Translations under genes and position numbers: made by a program | Notes under the pieces: model-generated | Database searches by the model: none | Told to the model about the DNA's origin: nothing | What the model saw: the letters and a program-made list of their open reading frames with translations, nothing else | Part shown: positions 1 through 8,237 of the stretch, in pieces | Layout: each line of letters begins with the position of its first letter | Position numbering within the stretch: the stretch's first letter is position 1 | From: Natribaculum luteum | GTDB lineage: Archaea > Halobacteriota > Halobacteria > Halobacteriales > Natrialbaceae | DNA: 64,000 nucleotides | Assembly (NCBI RefSeq): GCF_023008545.1 | Contig: NZ_CP095397.1 | Span: forward strand, 992,001-1,056,000 | Direction: 5' to 3'

Positions 1-259
1 CGAGTTCGCGCTCACCGGCGACGGACTTGTACCCGACGATGATCGCAGCCAGCGCGACGAACAGCCCGGTGATCCCCGCCAGGAAGAACAACAGTCCGGC
101 GAACGACACCTCTCCCGTCGCACCGGACGCCTCGGGGAGTTCGACGTACGCGTACGTCGTCAGCACCGAGAACAGCACGAACACGGCCAGCAGCGCCCAC
201 AGCGCACGCGACTGGACCGCGTCCCGGAAATCCTTCTTGGCGACGGCGACCCAGCTCAT
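1..259 (-). CDS. ABC-2 type transporter permease (partial, C-terminus off the left edge)
   Basis: The minus-strand frame from an ATG at 259 reads off the window edge. It begins MSWVAVAKKDFRDAVQSRAL, the N-terminus usual for haloarchaeal ABC-2 permeases: a short cytoplasmic stretch and then a hydrophobic helix (LWALLAVFVLFSVLTTY). A second hydrophobic segment (FAGLLFFLAGITGLFVALAA) follows near residue 50. Its ATG overlaps the stop of the upstream ATPase gene by 4 bp, so the two are translationally coupled and probably form one exporter. The substrate cannot be inferred. About 86 residues are visible; the family is usually 260-290 aa. Confidence 0.85.
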   Translation of the reverse strand, partial: MSWVAVAKKDFRDAVQSRALWALLAVFVLFSVLTTYAYVELPEASGATGEVSFAGLLFFLAGITGLFVALAAIIVGYKSVAGEREL

Positions 260-1176
260 GCTCGCACCTCCTGCTCGTCGGTCGTGTACTTCACGAACAG
301 GTCCTCGAGCGAGGACTCCTCGACGGAGAAGTCGCCGACCGACGCGCCGGCGTCGTCGAGCGTGTTCAGCACGGCGAACTTCGAGCCGCCGGTCAGCGTC
401 ACCCGGAGTCGGTCGCCGTCGAGCGCGACGTCGCTGACGCCCTCGAGTCCAGCGACGGTCTCTAGCATGGCGTCGTCGACGCCGGAGACAGAGACGGACA
501 GCGTCGTCGCGGCCTCGGTCGCGTGGCGCAGCCCGTCGATCGTGTCGACCGCGACGAGTCGCCCGCTGTCGATGATGGCCACGCGGTCGCAGATGGCCTC
601 GACCTGTTCCATGATGTGACTCGAGAAGAAGACGGTCGTGCCCCGATCGTTCTCCCGGCGGATGATCTCGCGCATCTCGCGTGCGCCGTTGGGGTCGAGA
701 CCGGTCGAGGGTTCGTCGAGGACGAGCAGGTCGGGGTCGCCGACCAGCGCCATCGCGAGGACGAGTCGCTGGCGCATCCCCTTCGAGTAGCCGCCGGCCT
801 TGCGGTCGGCCGCCTCGGCGATCCCCACGCGCTCGAGCAAGGCGTCGACGTCCTCGTCGACCTCTTTTGACTCGACGACGAACTCGAGGTGCTTGCGGCC
901 GGTGAGGCGGTCGTAGGCGTGGTAGCCGTCGGGGAGGACGCCGGTCCGCTGGCGGACGGCGAGGCTCTCCGCCTGTGCGTCGTGGCCGAGCACCGTCGCG
1001 GTACCGTCGGTCGGCCGGGTGAAGTCGAGCAAGATGTCGATCGTCGTCGACTTGCCGGCCCCGTTCGGACCGAGGAAGCCGAAGATCTCGCCCTCCTCGA
1101 TCGTCAGGTCGAGGTCGTCGACGGCGACGACGTCGCCGAACCGTTTCGTCAGTCCGTCGAGTTCGATCGCGGCCAT
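256..1176 (-). CDS. ABC transporter ATP-binding protein (ABC-2 exporter)
   Basis: This 306-aa nucleotide-binding subunit has all the canonical motifs: Walker A GPNGAGKST at about residue 36, signature YSKGM, Walker B LLVLDEP with the catalytic Glu, and the H-loop in FFSSH. The C-terminal 90 residues resemble the regulatory extension of CcmA/NatA-like ATPases. It is cotranscribed with the downstream permease through an ATGA overlap. The minus strand has GGAGG about 10 nt before the ATG, so this start is probably Shine-Dalgarno led. A paralogous ATPase-permease pair lies at 13364-15060 with the same gene order. The substrate is unknown. Confidence 0.93.
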   Translation of the reverse strand: MAAIELDGLTKRFGDVVAVDDLDLTIEEGEIFGFLGPNGAGKSTTIDILLDFTRPTDGTATVLGHDAQAESLAVRQRTGVLPDGYHAYDRLTGRKHLEFVVESKEVDEDVDALLERVGIAEAADRKAGGYSKGMRQRLVLAMALVGDPDLLVLDEPSTGLDPNGAREMREIIRRENDRGTTVFFSSHIMEQVEAICDRVAIIDSGRLVAVDTIDGLRHATEAATTLSVSVSGVDDAMLETVAGLEGVSDVALDGDRLRVTLTGGSKFAVLNTLDDAGASVGDFSVEESSLEDLFVKYTTDEQEVRA

Positions 1177-1401
1177 AGCTACCGGGCCTCCGCGAGTATC
1201 GGTCGTCGATCACGGTCGTACGTCGGAGAGCTCATCGATCACACAGTTCGCCGGGGAGGTGAAAAGTATTGTTATCTCTCTTACATATTGACAGCGGTGT
1301 TACTCAAAAACGTTTGAGCGAGCGACGGACCGGTCATCGCCGTCGGTGATACCGGCGAGACCCTGCCAACGTCGGTCGGCTATCGTCGTGACGATCCGAC
1401 G

Positions 1402-2325
1402 TTACTCACCCGCCGGCAGGTCGTGGGAATCGCCGTCCGAGACCGGCGTCACCGTCAACTCGTCGTCCATCTCGAGGACGAGACGTTCATCCTCGAGTGT
1501 GATCTCGAAGCGGGCCTCGAGCGGCGAGAGAGAGCGGACGTCGGTCGTCCAGTCGTCGGCGGTGAAGTAGCCGAACAGTTCCCAGAGGGGTGTCTCGAGG
1601 ATCGAGATCCCGTGTCGCCAGAGGAACCCGACTGTCGCGGGGTGGAACGCGACCGGGACCTCGAGCGGAAGGTGCGTCACCATCCGACACTCCCGACAGG
1701 TGCTGACGAGCGTGTGAAGCGTCAGTTCGTCCCGCTCGAGGGTCTCGACGGTAGCGTCGACGGAGCCGTAACACTCGGAACAGACGCCGCCTTGCACCGC
1801 GACGGACGAACTCCAGATGCGGGAGCCGAAGCTCTCGGCGATCTCGGACGGCGACCGGCTGGCCGCCTGACTCCGCGGGAAGGAGTCGACCAGAAGCGTC
1901 TCGTCGCACGCCGCACACCGGACGACGAACCGTTCGTCGCTCGAGTCAGCGACGAGCGTCGACTCGCGACAGAGCGGGCACGTCCCGTCGACGTCGACCG
2001 CCTCGAACGTCGGCGTGCTCTCGTAGAGCCCCGATCGGACGGCGCGAACGATCTTGTCGCCGGCGTACGTGAGCCGGTAGCCCTCGGGCGTCTCGGCGAC
2101 GAACTGGCCGACGAGCCGCTTGAGGTGGTAGGAGAACTGGGACGTGCTGTCGACGTCGACGGCGTCGTAGAGATCCGTGAAGGACATGACGTGCCCGTTG
2201 GTCTGGCGTTCCCACTCCCGGTCGGCCAGCGCGAACAGGATCTCGAGGCGGCGTTCGTTTCCGAGTGCACCGATGGCGTCGATCACCGTCGGATCGATGC
2301 GAGCGTCGTCGTCCGGAGACTCCAT
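1402..2325 (-). CDS. ArsR-type winged-helix regulator with zinc-ribbon C-terminal domain
   Basis: The 307-aa frame starts at MESPDDDARIDP. Residues about 10-100 form an ArsR-like winged helix (ALGNERRLEILFAL, then FSYHLKRLVGQFVAETPEGYRLT). After this come several CxxC pairs (CPLCRES, CAACDET, CSECYGS, CRECRM), which suggest two zinc ribbons. This layout is common in haloarchaeal regulators of the DUF7351 type; that assignment is from memory. An upstream in-frame start exists at 2421, but a TATA-like GGTATACG on the minus strand centred near 2352 would put transcription at about 2325, matching the internal ATG as a leaderless start. The regulated genes are unknown. Confidence 0.75.
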   Translation of the reverse strand: MESPDDDARIDPTVIDAIGALGNERRLEILFALADREWERQTNGHVMSFTDLYDAVDVDSTSQFSYHLKRLVGQFVAETPEGYRLTYAGDKIVRAVRSGLYESTPTFEAVDVDGTCPLCRESTLVADSSDERFVVRCAACDETLLVDSFPRSQAASRSPSEIAESFGSRIWSSSVAVQGGVCSECYGSVDATVETLERDELTLHTLVSTCRECRMVTHLPLEVPVAFHPATVGFLWRHGISILETPLWELFGYFTADDWTTDVRSLSPLEARFEITLEDERLVLEMDDELTVTPVSDGDSHDLPAGE

Positions 2326-2584
2326 GAGCGGTCCGTTGGGTTCCACCACGTATACCAGCATTCGTACGGAAAGCGGACGATAGCGGGCGTCGATACGACC
2401 AGTGGCATCCCAGGCCTGCACTGCAGGTCGACTCCGGCGGTTCGGGTCGATTCGACCGTGCAGTCGACGCGTGGGAGGGTACTAGTGGACGACGGGCGTC
2501 CGGAAGCCGTCGGCTCTCATCGCGCAGGTACGTAGATTAATTGCCCGCTCGAACGTCGACCGGCGTGAGAACGCAGCCGAACCC

Positions 2585-3481
2585 ATGAAACACCACGAAC
2601 TCCTCGACGTCGCGACGGTCCGCTCGAGTGCGCTCCTGTTGCGTAACGCGAAATTCTTCGCCCGGAGCGTCGACGCGCCGCCGATCACCGACGTCGCAGC
2701 CGGAACGCGAGTTCGCGTCGACGACGTCAGCAGCGCAGGCGTCCAGGAGGTTGTCGTCGAGACGCCCGTCGGCGAGTTCGAGGCCGCCTACCTCCCCTGG
2801 CAGTGGCGCGGCACGGAGTACCCGACGCTCCTCTACCACCACGGCAGCGGCGAGCGGCCGTTCGACTTCGGCCGGTTCAGTTCGAACTCGTTTCGACGGC
2901 TGTTCGTCTCGAGCGATCGGGAGGTTCCGGCAAACGTCGTCGCCGTCCGCGCACCGTTTCACGATCGCTCGAGCGTCGAGTACGCCCGGGCGATGGGCGA
3001 CCTCGAGAACTTCGTCGGGATGCTCGCCGCCTCGGTTGGACTGCTCGAGGCGCTGGCCGAACGGGTCCGCGAGCAGGGCAGCCCGGGCGTCGTCGCGTCC
3101 GGGATCAGCCTCGGCGGCTGGGCGGTGAACATCCACCGGGCCTGCGTCGGGGGCCTCGAACGTTACGCGCCGATATTCGCGGGGGCCGCCCTGGGCGAGA
3201 TGTTCGTCTCGTCGGTCTACCGCAAAATGACCGGGGAACGGGCGCGGGCGAACCCGGATCGGCTGCGGAACGTGCTGGACTTCGAGGGGGCGTTCGCGGC
3301 TGGCGACGCCGACGACTGCTCGCCGCTTTTGGCCCGCTACGACCGGATCATCGAGTTCGAGCGTCAGCGAGGGATCTACGACGACCACCCGATGGCGGTG
3401 ATCGAGAAGGGCCACGTCACGGGATCGCTCGCGACGGAGACGCTCCGGGGGCACGTCCTCGAGGCGATCCGTCGAACCTGA
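2585..3481 (+). CDS. alpha/beta hydrolase family protein
   Basis: This 298-aa protein carries a nucleophile-elbow motif, GISLGGW (Ser at about 180), after a predicted strand, and an earlier LLYHHGSGE segment that fits the oxyanion-hole HG motif. A late His (EKGHVTG, about residue 280) could complete the triad. No signal peptide is evident, so it is likely cytosolic. A TATA-like GATTAATTG at about 2533 gives a leader of roughly 20 nt. The stop codon coincides with the first base of a MITE-like repeat (3481-3589), so the C-terminus may have been trimmed by that insertion. The substrate is unknown. Confidence 0.75.
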   Translation: MKHHELLDVATVRSSALLLRNAKFFARSVDAPPITDVAAGTRVRVDDVSSAGVQEVVVETPVGEFEAAYLPWQWRGTEYPTLLYHHGSGERPFDFGRFSSNSFRRLFVSSDREVPANVVAVRAPFHDRSSVEYARAMGDLENFVGMLAASVGLLEALAERVREQGSPGVVASGISLGGWAVNIHRACVGGLERYAPIFAGAALGEMFVSSVYRKMTGERARANPDRLRNVLDFEGAFAAGDADDCSPLLARYDRIIEFERQRGIYDDHPMAVIEKGHVTGSLATETLRGHVLEAIRRT

Positions 3482-3589
3482 TACTGCTGGACAAAACGGG
3501 TCACACACTGATCGCACGTGAGACGCTGTCGCCGGTGGCGATACACTCGAGTCGCGATCGGGTGTGTACTGACTGTTGTCCAGGAGTAC
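3481..3589. repeat. MITE-like element, copy 1 (about 109 bp)
   Basis: The left end reads ATACTGCTGGACAA and the right end TTGTCCAGGAGTAC. These are imperfect 14-bp terminal inverted repeats around a non-coding interior. A second element of almost the same length and with the same ends lies at 45465-45574. No transposase is encoded. Copy 1 abuts the stop codon of the hydrolase gene. Confidence 0.6.
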
Positions 3590-3691
3590 GACCGCCGCTC
3601 ACGCGACAGAACTATTGACACCCCGAACCAAGGCGGGATAGCACCGCAATCGAACGACGCCACACCGACGCGTCGCACTCGAGGACCACCC

Positions 3692-5845
3692 ATGACGGAC
3701 GAACCGAACGCCCCGGCCGACGAGACGGAGATTCACCAGCTAGACGAGGACACCGTCGCCCGCATCGCCGCAGGCGAGGTCGTCGAGCGGCCAGCCTCGG
3801 CGGTCAAGGAACTCGTCGAGAACAGCTTAGACGCCGACGCCTCGAGCATCGACGTCACGGTCGAAGCGGGCGGTACGGAACTGATCCGGGTCGCCGACGA
3901 CGGCCACGGGATGACCGAGGCCGACGTCCGCGCGGCCGTCCGCCAGCACACGACGAGCAAGATCGACGGCCTCGAGGACATCGAGTCGGGCGTCACGACG
4001 CTCGGCTTCCGAGGCGAGGCGCTACACACCATCGGCTCCGTCTCGCGGCTGACGATCCGGTCCCGGCCGCGAGACGGCGACGGGGCGGGGACGGAACTCG
4101 TCTACGAGGGCGGCGAGGTGACGAGCGTCGAGCCGACGGGCTGTCCGGAGGGGACCACGGTCGAGGTCGCGGACCTCTTTTACAACACGCCCGCCCGCCG
4201 GAAGTTCCTCAAGACCACGGCGACGGAGTTCGCCCACGTCAACCGCGTCGTCACGCGGTACGCGCTCGCGAACCCCGACGTCGCCGTCTCGCTCACCCAC
4301 GACGGCCGGGAGGTGTTCGCGACGACGGGACAGGGCGACCTGCAGGCGGCCGTCCTCTCCGTCTACGGTCGCGAGGTCGCCCGGGCGATGATCCCCGTCG
4401 ACGCCGACGGCGACGACCTCCCGCCGGGTCCACTCGAGTCGGTCTCCGGACTCGTCTCCCACCCAGAGACCAACCGCTCGAGTCGCGAGTACCTCGCGAC
4501 GTACGTCAACAGCCGGGCAGTCAGCTCCGATCCGATCCGCGAGGGGATCATGGGGGCCTACGGCAACCAGCTGGGCGGCGACCGCTACCCGTTCGTCGTC
4601 GCATTTCTGGAGGCCCCGGGCGACGCCGTCGACGTGAACGTCCACCCGCGCAAGCGCGAGGTCAGGTTCGACGACGACGACGCCGTCCGTCGCCAGGTCG
4701 ACGCGGCGGTGGAGGCGGCGTTGCTCGAGCACGGTCTGTTGCGCTCGCGAGCGCCGCGGGGCCGGTCGGCACCCGGCGAGGCCCGGATCGAACCCGGCGG
4801 GGGGGACGCAGACGAGCGCCGACGGCCGACCGCCGGGAGGGAATCGACGCTCGAGCGCGACGCGGCCGACGCGTCGACGACGAACGAAACGGGTCCCGAC
4901 AGTGCCACGAGTCGCACGACGCCGACCGACGACGAGCGGTCGACGACGTCAGACGACGGAGCGGCGGACGCCGAGACGGCGACCGCCGCCGACTCGAGTC
5001 CCGACGGGACGGCCGCCTCGAGCGGGTCGACGTCGACGGCGGAACCGCCGGAACGCGAGACGGCCCGAGAGTCGGACTCGAGTTCCGAGAGGCCGATCCA
5101 CGGTCGAGAAGCGCCCGACCGGGGAGGCGTCGGCGCTCCCGCCGCACACAGCGAGCGCGAGACCGACCGCAAGTTCACTGCGGCGACCGAACAGCGAACC
5201 CTCGAGGGCGAGGCTGCGACGGGCGACGGGACACGCTTCGACTCGCTGCCGCCGCTTCGCGTCCTCGGGCAACTGCACGACACCTACGTCGTCTGCGAGA
5301 CGCCCGACGGCCTGGCGCTGATCGACCAGCACGCCGCCGACGAGCGCGTGAACTACGAGCGGCTCCGGGACGCGTTCGCGAGCGATTCCACGGCGCAGGC
5401 GCTCGCCTCCCCGGTCGAACTCGAACTCACCGCCGCCGAGGCGGAGGCGTTCGAGGGCTACCGCGAGGCGCTCTCGAGGCTCGGCTTCTACGCCGACCGG
5501 GTCGACGAACGCACCGTGGCGGTGACGACGGTGCCGGCCGTCGTAGAGGAGACACTCGAACCGGATCGACTCCGCGACGTCCTCGCGTCGTTCGTCGAGG
5601 GTGACCGCGAGTCGGGTGCCGAAACGGTCGACGCGCTCGCCGACGAGTTCCTCGCGGATCTCGCGTGTTACCCCTCGATCACGGGCAACACGTCGCTGAC
5701 GGAGGGGTCGGTCGTCGACCTCCTGGCCGCCCTCGACGACTGCGAGAACCCCTACTCCTGTCCGCACGGCCGGCCGGTGATCGTCCGACTCGACGAACGC
5801 GAACTCGAGGAGCGGTTCGAGCGCGACTATCCCGGACACGGGTGA
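3692..5845 (+). CDS. mutL: DNA mismatch repair protein MutL (endonuclease type)
   Basis: The 717-aa MutL starts at MTDEPNAPADETEIHQLDED. The N-terminal GHKL ATPase domain has RIAAGEVVERPASAVKELVE, DDGHGM and GFRGEAL, then a transducer domain ending near residue 350. A long acidic, low-complexity linker covers about 350-520. The C-terminal domain has DQHAADERVNYE at about residue 545, matching the metal-binding endonuclease motif DQHA(X)2E(X)4E, and SCPHGRP near the end. It should therefore nick DNA itself, as in MutH-less organisms. The frame is open further upstream, but homology begins only near this ATG. No mutS lies nearby. A TATA-like ACTATTGAC near 3612 gives a leader of about 50 nt. 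Confidence 0.96.
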   Translation: MTDEPNAPADETEIHQLDEDTVARIAAGEVVERPASAVKELVENSLDADASSIDVTVEAGGTELIRVADDGHGMTEADVRAAVRQHTTSKIDGLEDIESGVTTLGFRGEALHTIGSVSRLTIRSRPRDGDGAGTELVYEGGEVTSVEPTGCPEGTTVEVADLFYNTPARRKFLKTTATEFAHVNRVVTRYALANPDVAVSLTHDGREVFATTGQGDLQAAVLSVYGREVARAMIPVDADGDDLPPGPLESVSGLVSHPETNRSSREYLATYVNSRAVSSDPIREGIMGAYGNQLGGDRYPFVVAFLEAPGDAVDVNVHPRKREVRFDDDDAVRRQVDAAVEAALLEHGLLRSRAPRGRSAPGEARIEPGGGDADERRRPTAGRESTLERDAADASTTNETGPDSATSRTTPTDDERSTTSDDGAADAETATAADSSPDGTAASSGSTSTAEPPERETARESDSSSERPIHGREAPDRGGVGAPAAHSERETDRKFTAATEQRTLEGEAATGDGTRFDSLPPLRVLGQLHDTYVVCETPDGLALIDQHAADERVNYERLRDAFASDSTAQALASPVELELTAAEAEAFEGYREALSRLGFYADRVDERTVAVTTVPAVVEETLEPDRLRDVLASFVEGDRESGAETVDALADEFLADLACYPSITGNTSLTEGSVVDLLAALDDCENPYSCPHGRPVIVRLDERELEERFERDYPGHG

Positions 5846-5958
5846 CTCGAGGCGAGCGAGACCGCGAGGGTTCGCTCGATCGCCGAAGAACGGTCTCGTG
5901 TGGGCGAACAAACGGTTATCCCCACAGCCAGCGGAGAACGGCGGTAAGGAGCCCGACT

Positions 5959-6306
5959 ATGACTCGATCCGGACTCACGCCGCAGATGCAAAAACAGCGA
6001 GCAGCCCTGGACGCGATTCCACCGGTAGAACGTTCGGTCGAGAACGGCGTCTTGCGCGTGACACGGCGGTTTCGTGGCCTGACGCTGGAGCAGGCGATGG
6101 GCTATCTCGAGAACCTCGGCGGCGAACGAGCCAGTGATACCGAGATCGCCGGAGACGAGTGGCGGGCCCGACTCTCGGCACGGAAGGTCCCCGTGGGGCC
6201 GTCGTACCGGCTCACCGAAGTCACGGTGAGGTGGACGGGCCAGGAGGAGGTTCTCGAACCGGTTGTCTTGCAGTTCCGGCTCAAAGCGTTTCGCGCACCG
6301 GGGTGA
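5959..6306 (+). CDS. conserved small haloarchaeal protein, possibly related to MoaD C-terminal domains
   Basis: The 115-aa protein begins MTRSGLTPQMQKQ. The central segment (LTLEQAMGYLENLGG) and C-terminal segment (YRLTEVTVRWTGQEEVLEP) look like an alpha-beta fold of about 80 residues. It recalls the small domain annotated as MoaD-related (DUF1952) in molybdopterin synthase proteins, but I am unsure and no cysteine or nucleotide motif supports a specific role. The ATG at 5959 was chosen over upstream in-frame starts, which lie inside the end of mutL in another frame. It may share a transcript with mutL, 113 bp away. Confidence 0.55.
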   Translation: MTRSGLTPQMQKQRAALDAIPPVERSVENGVLRVTRRFRGLTLEQAMGYLENLGGERASDTEIAGDEWRARLSARKVPVGPSYRLTEVTVRWTGQEEVLEPVVLQFRLKAFRAPG

Positions 6307-6382
6307 TCGATCGCCGGACAGCGCGAGCCACAGCACGATCGCAGTAGTAACGTTTCAAATCCCGTATCAGGGAAGATTTCAT

Positions 6383-6389
6383 GATATAT
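6383..6389 (+). promoter_or_regulatory. TATA box of the doxX-like gene
   Basis: GATATAT sits in an AT-rich pocket centred about 24 nt upstream of the ATG at 6409. Archaeal TATA boxes lie about 26-27 nt before the transcription start, so the transcript would begin at or next to the start codon (leaderless). Confidence 0.6.
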
Positions 6390-6408
6390 TGTGTCCTACT
6401 AGGTCGGA

Positions 6409-6963
6409 ATGGCTTCACGAGAGGTAACGCTCGAGAGTACCGTCGCCGGGTACACCGCGACCGGGAAACTCCACACGCTCAGCGTCTGGTTCATCCTCGC
6501 ACTCCGGTTGATGATGGGGATCGCGTTCTTCCAGAGCGGGCTCGACAAAGTCCTCGCAGGGGACTTCAGTGCTGGCGGCTATCTGACGCAGGCAGTTCCG
6601 AGCAACCGAAGCCCTGCCGCGGATCTGTTCGTCGCGATGGGGAACACGCCGTGGTTCGTCGATTTCGTGAACATCGCGGTCCCGTGGGGGGAGGTGCTCA
6701 TCGGACTCGGGCTCATCTTCGGTGCGCTGACGCGACTCGCCGCGTTCTGGGGCGCGTTCATGATGCTCCTGTTCTACCTCGGAAACTGGGACGTCGCCCA
6801 CGGATACATCAACGGCGACTTCGCCTACATGCTCGTCTTCCTGTCGGTCGCCGCGTTCGGTGCCGGTCGAATTCTCGGCCTCGACGCCTACATCGAACGG
6901 TACGAGGTCGACGGCCAGCCGCTCGTCGAGCGCTATCCGTGGACCCGGTACCTCCTCGGATGA
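6409..6963 (+). CDS. DoxX family membrane protein
   Basis: The 184-aa protein has about four hydrophobic segments and the DoxX hallmark near residue 35 (LRLMMGIAFFQSGLDKVLAG). Members are related to the small subunit of thiosulfate:quinone oxidoreductase, but most haloarchaeal copies have no proven activity. The C-terminal 25 residues (YEVDGQPLVERYPWTRYLLG) are polar and probably cytoplasmic. It is convergent with kdgK, with a spacer of about 65 bp. A strong TATA box places transcription at the ATG. Confidence 0.85.
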   Translation: MASREVTLESTVAGYTATGKLHTLSVWFILALRLMMGIAFFQSGLDKVLAGDFSAGGYLTQAVPSNRSPAADLFVAMGNTPWFVDFVNIAVPWGEVLIGLGLIFGALTRLAAFWGAFMMLLFYLGNWDVAHGYINGDFAYMLVFLSVAAFGAGRILGLDAYIERYEVDGQPLVERYPWTRYLLG

Positions 6964-7029
6964 CGCCGACTCTTCCCTCTCGTGGGCCGTCTCTCGGCCG
7001 AACTCGTTCGACAGAACGGCGCGCTCGAG

Positions 7030-7983
7030 CTACCTCGAGATGTCTTCGGTCCGATCGGAGACGACCGCGTCGACCTCTTCTTTGGTGACCAGTGCGACGT
7101 CGCCGGGAACGGTGCGCTTGAGCGCCGCCGTCGCGGAGGCGTACTCGAGTGCCTTCGGGACGTCGTCGCCGGCGAGTCGGCGGGCGATGAACGCGCCGGT
7201 GAAGGCGTCGCCGGTGCCGATGGGGTCGACGGTTTCGGTGTCGTAGACCTCGTGGTCGTGGACGACGTTGTCGTGCCAGGCGAGTGCGCCCTGGTCGCCG
7301 CGCGTGACGACGACGGTGGTGAAGTCGAACTGCGAGGCGAGTTTGTGTGCGAGCTGTCGCGGGTCGCCCTCGTAGCCGAGCACCGTGCGGGCGTCGCGGG
7401 CGGCGATCAGCAGGATGTCGATCCCCGGGAAGAGTTTGAGAAGCGTCTCTCGTGCTTCCTCGGGCGACCAGAGCTTGCGACGGTAGTTGACGTCGAACGC
7501 CGTCGTCGTCTCGGCCTCTCTGGCCGCTTTCAGCATGTTCACCGTCGTCTCCCGCAGGGTCGACGAGAGGGCCGGCGTGATCCCCGACGTGAAGAAGACG
7601 CGGGCGTCCTGGATCAGGTCGACGTCGAACTCCTCGGCTTTGGCCGTCGTGATGGCGGCGTCTTCGCGGTCGTAGACGACGTTCGTCCCGCGAGGTTTGC
7701 CGCCGTGCTCGAGGTAGTAGGTCCCCTGCCGTCCCGACTGGCTCCAGACGACGTCCGTGTCGATCCCGTACTGGCGGAGTTCGCCGACGACGCGCCGTCC
7801 GAGAGGCGAATCTGGCAGTTTCGAGGTCCACGTCGAGACGGCCCCCAGTCGCTCGGCGGCGACGGCGACGTTGCTCTCTGCACCCGCAGCGCGGACCTCG
7901 AACTCGCTTGCGGACTCGATGCGCTCGTTCCCCGGCGGAGAGAGACGAAGCATCGTCTCGCCGAAGGTGACGAGGTCGCTCAC
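7030..7983 (-). CDS. kdgK: 2-keto-3-deoxygluconate kinase (PfkB family)
   Basis: The 317-aa PfkB-family sugar kinase begins at [21 protein letters not shown], which matches archaeal KDG kinases that act in the semiphosphorylative Entner-Doudoroff route. The C-terminal signature [13 protein letters not shown] (near residue 255) holds the catalytic Asp and anion hole. An N-terminal [10 protein letters not shown] stretch matches PfkB signature 1. The frame stays open about 35 codons upstream, but that extension includes a TTG start and no homology. A TATA box at about 8059 predicts transcription near 8033, where a 17-codon ORF begins whose stop overlaps this GTG. A fructokinase role is a weaker alternative. 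Confidence 0.85.
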   Translation of the reverse strand: MSDLVTFGETMLRLSPPGNERIESASEFEVRAAGAESNVAVAAERLGAVSTWTSKLPDSPLGRRVVGELRQYGIDTDVVWSQSGRQGTYYLEHGGKPRGTNVVYDREDAAITTAKAEEFDVDLIQDARVFFTSGITPALSSTLRETTVNMLKAAREAETTTAFDVNYRRKLWSPEEARETLLKLFPGIDILLIAARDARTVLGYEGDPRQLAHKLASQFDFTTVVVTRGDQGALAWHDNVVHDHEVYDTETVDPIGTGDAFTGAFIARRLAGDDVPKALEYASATAALKRTVPGDVALVTKEEVDAVVSDRTEDISR

Positions 7984-8033
7984 GAGTGCCACCACCGAAC
8001 GCCGTGTCGTCCGGTATCGAAAGTCTCGGTCAT
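7980..8033 (-). CDS. possible leaderless upstream ORF coupled to kdgK (17 aa)
   Basis: The minus strand reads ATG at 8033, then [17 protein letters not shown] and TGA at 7982-7980. The stop overlaps the kdgK start as GTGA. The ATG falls at the transcription start predicted from the TATA box at 8056-8062, so ribosomes could load on this mini-ORF and reinitiate on kdgK. It is too short for homology support, so chance is possible. Confidence 0.35.
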   Translation of the reverse strand: MTETFDTGRHGVRWWHS

Positions 8034-8055
8034 ACGTCACGAGACGGAACGGAAC

Positions 8056-8062
8056 GGTATAA
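8056..8062 (-). promoter_or_regulatory. TATA box of kdgK
   Basis: On the minus strand TTATACC is centred near 8059, predicting a transcription start at about 8033. That leaves a leader of about 50 nt to the kdgK GTG, unlike most genes here. Confidence 0.55.
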
Positions 8063-8150
8063 GTGGTGTAGTTAGTCGGAGCCCACAAGCAGTCCCAGCG
8101 ACGTCGTCGGTCGATTCAAGCGCCACCAGCACGCGAGCAAGGGTCGCCTG

Positions 8151-8230
8151 TACGGTCTGCTGTTCCTCGTTTCCGCAGCGACCGCCCGACGGGACGCGGT
8201 CGCTGCGGGACGGACAGACAGCGGTCCGTA
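8151..8230. repeat. 80-bp palindromic repeat, copy 1
   Basis: The element runs from TACGGTCTGCTGT to CGGTCCGTA. Its core is a perfect 11-bp stem, GCAGCGACCGC (8175-8185) with GCGGTCGCTGC (8196-8206), around the 10-bp loop CCGACGGGAC (8186-8195). Copy 2 (18670-18749) has the same length and arms, but its loop is the exact reverse complement. The element lies just beyond the rtcA stop codon. Confidence 0.75.
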
Positions 8231-8237
8231 TGATGTG

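Noticed and set aside
2415-2427. Palindrome CCTGCACTGCAGG upstream of the wHTH regulator
   Set aside because: It lies over 85 bp upstream of the predicted promoter and is short; chance cannot be excluded in GC-rich DNA.
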